From Streptomyces sp. YIM 121038 (GTDB taxonomy: Bacteria; Actinomycetota; Actinomycetes; Streptomycetales; Streptomycetaceae): a DNA stretch of 64,000 nucleotides. Made by a program: the position numbers and the translations under genes. The stretch spans positions 7,996,001-8,060,000 of the forward strand of contig NZ_CP030771.1 of the NCBI RefSeq assembly GCF_006088715.1. Direction: 5' to 3'. Positions 32,550 through 64,000 of this stretch are shown here, one piece after another (position 1 is the stretch's first letter; each line of letters begins with the position of its first letter). Below the pieces are notes generated by a model. It saw nothing but the letters and a program-made list of their open reading frames with translations, was not told the DNA's origin and did no database searches.

Positions 32550-33058
32550 GAGGCCTCCTCTGGATAGTGATTGTTGAACAATTCGGCACGCGGGAACTGA
32601 TCCGGGCGTGTGGTGCGGCCACCATAGATCATTTCAAGGCGGCCCCTGAGTTTCGTACAGTCTTCAGGATCGAAGCCGCGCTACTAAAGTACTCATTGCG
32701 TCCCGTGCAACATTTCGTGCCCCTTGAGAACCCTCGTTCGGGAGCGCGTTACTGTGCTCCGAGAGTGAACGCAACAGTGACCGCGCGCGGTTCCGGGTGT
32801 GCCGGCCATGTGCCTCTAGGAGCCGTAAGGGGATGTTGAGGGGTTTCTCCGTCCCCCGAAGGCACCGAGATAATCAAGGGCACCGTCAGACGTGCCGTGT
32901 ATCGGAGGCGATTCGCGGGCCCGACCGGCCCCCGTGGGGCAGGGTCACGGGCCGTGCTGATCGCGGACCCACCTCCTGCTGCCGCAGCCCGGCTCCCCCC
33001 CCGCGGCCGTCTGGAACGTCCGCCGGGCCGGCCTCCACCACGGTCAGAGGAGTATCCG
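32550..33058. promoter_or_regulatory. Divergent regulatory region between the ABC-like and amine oxidase genes
   Basis: About 500 bp, richer in A+T than the genes around it. It holds ATTGTT-G-AACAAT (32570-32582, perfect 6-1-6) just upstream of the ABC-like gene, and the WAGGGG repeat with its -10 on the oxidase side (32828-32874, listed separately). No gene is evident; the frame of the oxidase is open back to 32897, but the predicted extension is Arg/Pro-rich and has no ribosome site. Confidence 0.55.
32828..32874 (+). promoter_or_regulatory. WAGGGG direct repeat and -10 before the amine oxidase gene
   Basis: AAGGGGATGTTGAGGGGT has GGGG runs at 32829 and 32840 (11 bp apart). GATAAT (32869-32874) lies 29 bp after the second run and is a good -10. 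Same layout as the sites before PKS1 and PKS2. Suggested binding site for the LAL activator (inference). Confidence 0.5.
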
Positions 33059-34738
33059 TTGGTTGCCCTCAACGGTAGTTCGCGTCTCGGAACAGCAGAT
33101 TCCATCACCATGCTGGGCCCGGACTTTCCCTTCGCGTACGACGAATGGCTGGCGAGCCCGCACGGCCTCGGCGAAATTCCGGCAGCGGAGTTCGGCACGC
33201 CCGTCGCCGTGATCGGGGCGGGGATTTCGGGCCTCGTCACCGCGTACGAGCTGATGCGCCTCGGGCTGCGGCCCGTCGTCCACGAGGCGGGCCCGGTCGG
33301 CGGACGCATGCGCTCCGCCGCCTTCGAGAGCCGCCCGGACGCCGTGGCCGAACTCGGCGCCATGCGCTTCCCCGCGTCGGCGACGGCCCTGCGCCACTAC
33401 ATGGACCTCGTCGGCCTGCGCACCCGGCCCTTCCCCAACCCGCTCACCGAGGCCAGCGGCTCCACCGTCGTCGCCCTCGGCGACGACCGGCACTACGCCC
33501 GGCACGCGGGCGAGCTCCCCGACGTCTACCAGGAAGTCGGCATGGCCTGGGACAAGGCCCTGCAGGAGCACGCCGAGCTGTTCGCCATGGACGACGCGAT
33601 CCGCCGCCGCGACACCGCCGCCATCAAAGCCATCTGGAACCCGCTGGTACGCGCCCTGGACGACCAGTCCTTCTACGGCTTCATCGCCCGCTCGCCCGCT
33701 TTCCAGTCCTTCAAGTACCGCGAGATATTCGGTCAGGTCGGCTTCGGCGCGGGCGGCTGGGACACCGACTTCCCCAACTCCATCCTGGAGATCCTGCGCG
33801 TCGTCTACACCGGCGCGGAGGACGACCACCAGCTCGTCGTCGGCGGCTCCCAGCAGCTGCCGCTGCGCCTGTGGTCGCACGCCCCCGACGACCTCGCGCA
33901 CTGGCCGGCCGGCACCTCCCTGGAGTCGCTGCACCGCGGCGGCCCCCGCGGCGGCGTCGCCCGCCTTCAGCGCGGCCCGCGCGGCATCACCGTCCACGGG
34001 CACGACGGCACCGCCCACACCTACCCGGCGGCCGTCTTCACCCCGCAGAAGCGGACCCTGGTCACCAACGTCCGCTGCGACCCCGCGCTGCTGCCCACCC
34101 CCGTGTGGACGGCCGTGGAGCGCAGCCACTACATGGGCTCGTCCAAGCTCTTCGTCCTCGTCGACCGCCCCTTCTGGCGCGAGCGCGACCCGCGCACCGG
34201 CCGCGAGGTGATGAGCACGACCCTCACCGACCGCATGCCCCGGGGCGTCTACCTCTTCGACGAGGGACCCGAGCGCCCCGGCGTCATGTGCCTGTCGTAC
34301 ACCTGGAACGACGACTCCCTGAAGATGGCCCCGCTGACCGCCGAGGAGCGCCTGGAGGGCGTCCTGGACGCCCTCGCCGCCATCTACCCGGACGTCGACA
34401 TCCGCTCCCGCGTCATCGCGCCGCCCCGCACGGTGACCTGGGAGACCGACCCCCACTTCCAGGGCGCCTTCAAGGCGAACCTGCCGGGCCACTACCGCTA
34501 CCAGCGGCGCCTGTTCACGCACTTCATGCAGGACGGGCTGGCCCGGGACCAGCGCGGCTTCTTCCTCGCGGGCGACGACGTCTCCTGGACCGCGGGCTTC
34601 GCCGAGGGCGCCGTCACGACCGGCCTCAACGCCTACTGGGGCGTCCTTCGCCACCTCGGCGGCGCCACCCAGCCGCTGAACCCCGGCCCCGGCGACCTGT
34701 TCGCCTCGCTCGCGCCGATCGACCTGCCCGAGGACTGA
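33059..34738 (+). CDS. Flavin amine oxidase, arginine/tryptophan 2-monooxygenase-like (starter-unit enzyme candidate)
   Basis: I chose TTG 33059, 6 bp after AGAGGAG; an in-frame ATG at 33110 has no ribosome site. The product has 559 residues (542 from the ATG). FAD binding: VAVIGAGISGLVTAYELMRLG near residue 50, then GGRMRS and ELGAMRFPASA. The C-terminal FLAGDDVSWTAGFAEGAVTTGLNAYWGVL is the signature of amino-acid 2-monooxygenases (tryptophan IaaM type and the arginine oxidases of guanidino-polyketide clusters). Known chemistry: oxidative decarboxylation of the amino acid to an amide. Here arginine to 4-guanidinobutanamide would feed the lone loading ACP of PKS1 (inference). The needed amidohydrolase, CoA ligase and acyltransferase are not in the window. 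A WAGGGG repeat lies upstream; a strong terminator follows. Confidence 0.85.
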   Translation: MVALNGSSRLGTADSITMLGPDFPFAYDEWLASPHGLGEIPAAEFGTPVAVIGAGISGLVTAYELMRLGLRPVVHEAGPVGGRMRSAAFESRPDAVAELGAMRFPASATALRHYMDLVGLRTRPFPNPLTEASGSTVVALGDDRHYARHAGELPDVYQEVGMAWDKALQEHAELFAMDDAIRRRDTAAIKAIWNPLVRALDDQSFYGFIARSPAFQSFKYREIFGQVGFGAGGWDTDFPNSILEILRVVYTGAEDDHQLVVGGSQQLPLRLWSHAPDDLAHWPAGTSLESLHRGGPRGGVARLQRGPRGITVHGHDGTAHTYPAAVFTPQKRTLVTNVRCDPALLPTPVWTAVERSHYMGSSKLFVLVDRPFWRERDPRTGREVMSTTLTDRMPRGVYLFDEGPERPGVMCLSYTWNDDSLKMAPLTAEERLEGVLDALAAIYPDVDIRSRVIAPPRTVTWETDPHFQGAFKANLPGHYRYQRRLFTHFMQDGLARDQRGFFLAGDDVSWTAGFAEGAVTTGLNAYWGVLRHLGGATQPLNPGPGDLFASLAPIDLPED

Positions 34739-34764
34739 CCGGCCGCGGCCACCACGGCACGCGA

Positions 34765-34796
34765 AAGGGCCCCGGAGCACTTGCTCCGGGGCCCTT
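34765..34796. terminator. Strong bidirectional terminator
   Basis: AAGGGCCCCGGAGCA (34765-34779) pairs with TGCTCCGGGGCCCTT (34782-34796): 15 bp, followed by CTTC. It lies between the oxidase and the convergent ABC permease gene. Confidence 0.93.
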
Positions 34797-34847
34797 CTTC
34801 CGTGCGCTCCTCGTCCGTGTGCGCTCAGGGCGTTCCGCCCGCGCCTG

Positions 34848-35663
34848 TCACGACTGCGCGCGCCGCAGGAAGCCGCGGATGCCGATCGCCGCGAACAGCG
34901 CGATCGAACCGACGAGCACGATCAGCGTGATCGGCAGCGGCACGTGCTCCACGTTCGGCGACGTCACCGCCCGCATGCCCTCACTGGCGTACGACAGCGG
35001 GTTGGCGCCGCAGATCACCTGGAACCAGCGGACCTCGTCGAGCGCCACGAGCGGGAACTGCGTCGAGCCCGTGAACAGCAGCGGCATCAGGACGAGCGTG
35101 AACATCACGTCCACCTTGTCGCTGCTCACGGACGTCCCCAGGCACAGGCCGATCGACGCCCCGGCGAGCGCGCCGAGCGCGGCGATCCCGAGGGCGGGCA
35201 CCGTCCGGCTGATCGGCCACGACAGGTCCAGGAGCACCATGCCGACCGGCGTCATCATCAGCGACGCCACGAATCCGTACAGCGCACCGAAAAGGATCTT
35301 CTCCACGGCCACCAGACGCAACGAGATGGGCGAAAGGAGCCGGTCCTCGATCTCACGCGTGTACGAGAAGTCCACGACGAGCGGCAGCGCCGTGTTCTGC
35401 ATGCCGCCGAGGAATCCGTTCAGGGCGAGCACACCGGGCAGCAGCACGGAGCTGTAGTCGCCGTCCACATAGCCCGCGTCGCTCAGCAGCACGCCGAACA
35501 CGAACAGCGTGAAGAACGGCTGGATGATGGCCTGGCCGATGAACGTGGGGAACTGGCGCAGGGCGACGAACACATCGCGCCACATGATGGCGCGGAAGGT
35601 GTGTATCTGGCGCGAGGGCCGCGAAGCCTGAGTCGCCGAAGCTGTCGCAGTCGTCGCTGTCAT
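34848..35663 (-). CDS. ABC-2 type permease (DrrB-like) of an exporter
   Basis: The 271-residue protein has an N-terminal cytoplasmic part and six membrane segments (for example FPTFIGQAIIQPFFTLFVFGVLL, SVLLPGVLALNGFLGGMQ, FGALYGFVASLMMTPVGMVLL, VMFTLVLMPLLFTGSTQFPL, ITLIVLVGSIALFAAIGI). The loop VDFSYTREIEDRLLSPISLRLVAVEKI is the E-E/D-R-x-x-x-x-P motif of DrrB/ABC-2 permeases. Its start overlaps the stop of the ATPase gene by 4 bp (ATGA), so the two form one unit. Likely exports, or protects against, the polyketide made by the neighbouring PKS. Confidence 0.92.
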   Translation of the reverse strand: MTATTATASATQASRPSRQIHTFRAIMWRDVFVALRQFPTFIGQAIIQPFFTLFVFGVLLSDAGYVDGDYSSVLLPGVLALNGFLGGMQNTALPLVVDFSYTREIEDRLLSPISLRLVAVEKILFGALYGFVASLMMTPVGMVLLDLSWPISRTVPALGIAALGALAGASIGLCLGTSVSSDKVDVMFTLVLMPLLFTGSTQFPLVALDEVRWFQVICGANPLSYASEGMRAVTSPNVEHVPLPITLIVLVGSIALFAAIGIRGFLRRAQS

Positions 35664-36634
35664 CGCAGATTCTTTCCGGTGAGGTGGAGGAAAACGTCTT
35701 CCAGGGAGACCTTTCCGATGCCGACATCCGTGACCCGGTAGTCCCGTTCGGTGAGCGCGGCGAGCGCCGGCTGCAGCGCCTCGACCGGCTCGGTGTCCGT
35801 GTAGATGCGGAACCGGCAGGCGTCCGCGGGCGGCGCCTCCGGGTCGACCTCGTCGACCTGGCGCACCCCCGGCAGATCGGCGAGCAGCTTGGCCACTGGC
35901 GCCGGGCCCTGCGCGGAGCGCACCGTCAGGGCGAGCGTCGAGTGCGCGGGCAGCAGCGTGCCCAGGCCCTCGGGGGTGTCCAGGGCGAGCAGGGTGCCCC
36001 GGTCCACGATGCCGACGCGGTCGCAGAGCTTGGCGGCCTCGTCCATGTCGTGGGTGGTGACGACCACCGTCACGCCGCGCTCGGCGAGTTCGGCGACCCG
36101 CTCGTGCACGAACAGGCGCGCCTGCGGGTCGAGTCCGGTCGCGGGCTCGTCCAGGAACAGCACGCTCGGCCGGTGGATCAGCGCCCGCGCGATCATCACG
36201 CGCTGCACCTGCCCGCCGGACATGTCGTCGACCTTCGACTTGCGGTAGTCGGCCAGGCCCATCTGCTCCAGGAGCTCATCGGCCCTGCGCCGCCGCTCGG
36301 CACGCGGGATGCCGTGATAGGTGGCGTGGAAGAGCAGGTTCTGCCGCACCGAGAGCGAGCGGTCGAGGTTGTTGCGCTGCGGCACCACCGCGAGCACCCG
36401 CTTCGCCTCTCTCGGCCGTGCGACGACGTCCACGCCGTCGATCAGGACCTCGCCCGACGTGGGCCGCACCCGGGTGGTCATCATGCCCACCGTCGTGCTC
36501 TTGCCCGCGCCGTTGGGACCGAGCAGGCCGAAGACCTCACCCCGGTGCACCTCGAAGCTCAGACCGTCGACCACGCGGCGTGCGTTGGCCGCGTACTGTT
36601 TCACCAGATTCTCAACCCGGACAGCGTATTCCAC
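35660..36634 (-). CDS. ABC exporter ATPase (DrrA-like)
   Basis: GTG 36634-36632 starts a 324-residue protein: VRVENLVKQYAANARRVVDGLSFEV, Walker A GPNGAGKST, Q-loop VPQRNNLD, signature MSGGQVQRVMIARALI, Walker B VLFLDEPATGLDP and H-loop TTHDMDEA, followed by the C-terminal DrrA-type regulatory segment (DVGIGKVSLEDVFLHLTGKNLR). All catalytic residues are present, unlike the degenerate ABC-like protein 3 kb away. It is coupled to the permease gene and divergent from PKS1, with a shared 278-bp promoter region, which fits co-expression of export and synthesis. Confidence 0.93.
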   Translation of the reverse strand: MEYAVRVENLVKQYAANARRVVDGLSFEVHRGEVFGLLGPNGAGKSTTVGMMTTRVRPTSGEVLIDGVDVVARPREAKRVLAVVPQRNNLDRSLSVRQNLLFHATYHGIPRAERRRRADELLEQMGLADYRKSKVDDMSGGQVQRVMIARALIHRPSVLFLDEPATGLDPQARLFVHERVAELAERGVTVVVTTHDMDEAAKLCDRVGIVDRGTLLALDTPEGLGTLLPAHSTLALTVRSAQGPAPVAKLLADLPGVRQVDEVDPEAPPADACRFRIYTDTEPVEALQPALAALTERDYRVTDVGIGKVSLEDVFLHLTGKNLR

Positions 36635-36700
36635 GCTGCTGACCCTAGAGGCGGGCGGGAATCCCGAACACCCCTGTATCTGCCCGGCCCCACGGCCCGG

Positions 36701-36746
36701 TAGGGGGTTATTAGGGGTGGGGCTCGCGGATGCGCGCTGTTACCGT
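36701..36746 (+). promoter_or_regulatory. WAGGGG direct repeat and -10 of the PKS1 promoter
   Basis: TAGGGGG-TTAT-TAGGGGT (36701-36718): GGGG runs at 36703 and 36714, 11 bp apart. TACCGT (36741-36746) lies 27 bp after the second run and can serve as -10, giving a leader of about 160 nt before the ATG at 36913. Best candidate for activation by the LAL protein. Confidence 0.55.
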
Positions 36747-36755
36747 GCAACGGTA
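36741..36755. promoter_or_regulatory. Perfect palindrome over the possible PKS1 -10
   Basis: TACCGT-GCA-ACGGTA (6-3-6). Its left arm is the candidate -10. It could be a repressor site that shuts off PKS1, or a start-site hairpin. It lies about 107 bp upstream of the divergent ABC ATPase gene. Confidence 0.5.
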
Positions 36756-36912
36756 TTGTGGGCAAATTTATCTGAAGTGCGTCCAGGAATACGGAGATTG
36801 ATTTCCGAAGCGCACTCCCTGAATTTTCCCCGCGTACACGGACGGGGTCATACCCCGGCCTACAGTCAGGCAATTCTGAAAGCCATCACGGCCGGTGCTA
36901 CGGAGTGGAACA

Positions 36913-52574
<15,662 letters not shown>

Positions 52575-52575
<1 letters not shown>

Positions 52576-52589
52576 CCGCGCTTCGCGGT
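52575..52589 (+). terminator. Small hairpin at the PKS1 stop codon
   Basis: ACCGCG (52575-52580) with CGCGGT (52584-52589), loop CTT, directly at the stop. It stands before the larger hairpin at 52620. Confidence 0.5.
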
Positions 52590-52617
52590 AATGCGCGGCA
52601 ATTCGTAAAGGGGTCCG

Positions 52618-52663
52618 TAGGGGGAGGGTAGGGGTTGTTGACCTACCCTCCCCCGGATGTGAT
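52618..52663 (+). promoter_or_regulatory. WAGGGG direct repeat before PKS2, overlapping a 13-bp hairpin
   Basis: TAGGGGG-AGGG-TAGGGGT (52618-52635): GGGG runs at 52620 and 52631, 11 bp apart, the same layout as before PKS1. TGTGAT (52658-52663) is a weak -10 at the same 27-bp distance. The repeat also forms the left arm of a perfect hairpin, GGGGGAGGGTAGG (52620-52632) with CCTACCCTCCCCC (52642-52654). So the element may act both as terminator or attenuator for PKS1 and as activator site for PKS2. AAGGAG (52683-52688) is the ribosome site of PKS2. Confidence 0.55.
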
Positions 52664-52699
52664 GGGTTCGGCCCTCTGCGTTGAAGGAGTCGCACCGAA

Positions 52700-62359
<9,660 letters not shown>

Positions 62360-62368
<9 letters not shown>

Positions 62369-62389
62369 CGCAGCGATTCCTGACGCAGC
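62360..62389. repeat. 15-bp tandem duplication that includes the PKS2 stop codon
   Basis: GATTCCTGACGCAGC occurs at 62360-62374 and 62375-62389 with no gap. The TGA of PKS2 lies in the first copy. The spacer to PKS3 is thus mainly made by this duplication. Confidence 0.93.
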
Positions 62390-62408
62390 ACGAAATGTGG
62401 AGCCGGAC

Positions 62409-64000
62409 ATGACGAGGCCTTCGGACACGGTCGTCGATGCGCTGCGCGCGTCTCTGAAGGAGACCGAGCGGCTGCGACGGCAGAACCAGCAGCTGACGGC
62501 GGCTTCCCGGGAGCCGATCGCGATCGTCGGCATGAGCTGCCGCTTCCCCGGCGGCGTGGCGAGCCCCGAGGACCTGTGGCGGCTCGTCGCCGACGGCGCC
62601 GACGCCATCGGCGACCTGCCCGACGACCGGGGCTGGGACGTCGACGCGCTCTACGACCCCGACCCCGACAAGCGCGGCACCTTCTACGCCCGCCAGGGCG
62701 GCTTCCTGCGCGACGCGGGGGAGTTCGACGCCGCGTTCTTCGGCATCTCGCCGCGCGAGGCCCTGGCCATGGACCCGCAGCAGCGGCTGCTCCTGGAGAC
62801 GGCGTGGGAGGCCTTCGAGCGCGCCGGGATCGACCCGGCGACCCTGCGCGGCACCCGCGCCGGGGTCTTCGTCGGCTCCGGCTACCAGGGCTACGGCGAA
62901 GGCGTCCGGCAGGCCCCCGAAGGCGTCGAGGGCCACCTGCTGACCGGCAACACCACCAGCGTCATGTCCGGTCGCCTCTCCTACGTCCTCGGCCTCCAGG
63001 GCCCGGCGGTCACGGTCGACACGGCCTGCTCGTCCTCGCTCGTGGCCCTGCACCTGGCCGCGCAGGCCCTGCGCCAGGGCGAGTGCACCATGGCCCTGGC
63101 GGGCGGCGTGACCGTCATGTCGTCCCCCGAGACGTTCGTGGAGTTCAGCCGTCAGCGCGGCCTCGCGGTGGACGGCCGCTGCAAGGCGTTCGCCGAGGGC
63201 GCGGACGGCACGGGCTGGGGCGAGGGCGTCGGCATGCTCCTCGTCGAGCGCCTGTCCGACGCGCGCCGCAACGGCCACAAGGTCCTCGCGGTCGTCCGCG
63301 GCTCCGCCGTCAACCAGGACGGCGCGAGCAACGGTCTGACCGCCCCCAACGGCCCGTCCCAGCGCCGCGTCATCCGCGCGGCCCTCGCCAACGCGGGCGT
63401 GACCGCCGCCGACGTGGACGTAGTGGAGGCCCACGGCACGGGCACCACGCTGGGCGACCCCATCGAGGCGCAGGCGCTGCTCGCCACGTACGGCAAGGAG
63501 CACTCGGCCGAACGCCCGCTGTGGCTGGGCTCCCTGAAGTCCAACATCGGCCACACGCAGGCCGCCGCCGGTGTCGCGGGCGTCATCAAGACGGTCATGG
63601 CGCTGCGCCACGGCGTCCTGCCCAAGACGCTGCACGTGGACGCCCCGACCTCCGAAGTCGACTGGTCGGCCGGGAGCGTCGAGCTCCTGACCGATGCCCG
63701 CGCGTGGGCCGAGCGGGACGGCGGCGGGCCGCGCCGCGCGGGCGTCTCCTCCTTCGGCATGAGCGGCACCAACGCCCACGTCATCGTGGAGCAGGCGCCG
63801 CCGGTCGAGGAGCCGGCGGCCGAGGAGGCCTCCGCGACGCCCGTCGTCCCGGGCGTGGTGCCCCTCGCCCTCTCCGCGAAGACGTCCGACGCCCTGCGCG
63901 CCCAGGCCGCCCGCCTGCACGCGCACCTGCTGGCGAACACCGAGGTGGACGCGGACGACCTGGCCTGGACGCTCGCCACGGCCCGTTCGCGGTTCGAGCA
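62409..64000 (+). CDS. Type I modular PKS, start of module 6 (3' end outside window)
   Basis: ATG 62409 follows GTGGAGCC; the frame is open to the window edge (530 codons and 2 bases). An N-terminal docking helix ([23 protein letters not shown]) is followed by a complete KS (about residues 36-460) with Cys207 in DTACSSS, then EAHGTGT and [10 protein letters not shown] with the two catalytic His residues, and the start of the KS-AT linker ([20 protein letters not shown]). The KS-AT linker here resembles that before AT1 ([22 protein letters not shown]) rather than AT2-AT5, so the following AT may again be of the methylmalonyl type (inference). It is in one operon with PKS2. Confidence 0.93.
   Translation, partial: MTRPSDTVVDALRASLKETERLRRQNQQLTAASREPIAIVGMSCRFPGGVASPEDLWRLVADGADAIGDLPDDRGWDVDALYDPDPDKRGTFYARQGGFLRDAGEFDAAFFGISPREALAMDPQQRLLLETAWEAFERAGIDPATLRGTRAGVFVGSGYQGYGEGVRQAPEGVEGHLLTGNTTSVMSGRLSYVLGLQGPAVTVDTACSSSLVALHLAAQALRQGECTMALAGGVTVMSSPETFVEFSRQRGLAVDGRCKAFAEGADGTGWGEGVGMLLVERLSDARRNGHKVLAVVRGSAVNQDGASNGLTAPNGPSQRRVIRAALANAGVTAADVDVVEAHGTGTTLGDPIEAQALLATYGKEHSAERPLWLGSLKSNIGHTQAAAGVAGVIKTVMALRHGVLPKTLHVDAPTSEVDWSAGSVELLTDARAWAERDGGGPRRAGVSSFGMSGTNAHVIVEQAPPVEEPAAEEASATPVVPGVVPLALSAKTSDALRAQAARLHAHLLANTEVDADDLAWTLATARSRFE

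Noticed and set aside
32897..33058. N-terminal extension of the amine oxidase from GTG 32897
   Set aside because: Arg/Pro-rich text with no ribosome site, while TTG 33059 has AGAGGAG at the right distance.

Overview
The window is about 70 % or more G+C, uses Streptomyces-type codons (third positions almost always G or C) and carries the gene set of a soil Streptomyces: a Streptomyces-type phospholipase A2, secreted proteases, a SoxR-box ABC exporter, a LAL regulator with a TTA codon, and giant modular polyketide synthase (PKS) genes.

Left part (1-27.6 kb) is accessory and housekeeping. It holds secreted enzymes (phospholipase A2 end, a decayed PAF-acetylhydrolase-like esterase, two serine proteases, a metallophosphatase, a PHB-depolymerase-type esterase, a GH3 beta-glucosidase). 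A forward run from 9.6 to 15.2 kb (depolymerase, 3-hydroxybutyrate-dehydrogenase-like SDR, MHS transporter, GAF/PucR regulator) looks like a locus for using polyhydroxybutyrate or 3-hydroxybutyrate. Further on are two fused ABC exporters, an MDR oxidoreductase, a GNAT protein, a divergent DHFR-like/TetR pair, and an overlapping minus-strand pair: a GT2-GtrA protein followed by an Sfp-type phosphopantetheinyl transferase.

A non-coding stretch of about 1.25 kb (27.6-28.85 kb), richer in A+T at its right end, separates this from a type I PKS cluster that runs to the right edge. Its left arm has a LAL (large LuxR) activator with a TTA codon, a catalytically degenerate ABC-ATPase-like protein also with a TTA codon, a flavin amine oxidase of the arginine/tryptophan 2-monooxygenase kind, and a DrrA/DrrB-type ABC exporter. 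Then come three collinear PKS genes. PKS1 is ACP(load)-[KS-AT(methylmalonyl)-KR-ACP]-[KS-AT(malonyl)-KR-ACP]-[KS-AT(malonyl)-DH-KR-ACP]; PKS2 is [KS-AT(malonyl)-KR-ACP]-[KS-AT(malonyl)-KR(A-type)-ACP]; PKS3 starts with a docking helix and KS and leaves the window.

How it may work: the oxidase could turn a basic amino acid (arginine is the best guess) into an amide-derived starter that is loaded onto the lone N-terminal ACP, as in guanidino/amino polyketides (azalomycin, desertomycin and clethramycin/ECO-02301 types). The first five modules would then give starter-CH(OH)-CH(CH3)-CH(OH)-CH2-CH=CH-CH(OH)-CH2-CH(OH)-CH2-CO-S. The DrrAB-like pair would export the product and the LAL protein would switch the cluster on. 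The most notable new observation is a direct repeat (WAGGGG, 11-bp period, 27-29 bp before a possible -10) ahead of PKS1, PKS2, the oxidase and an unexplained structured spacer at 25.3 kb; it is a candidate operator for the LAL activator.
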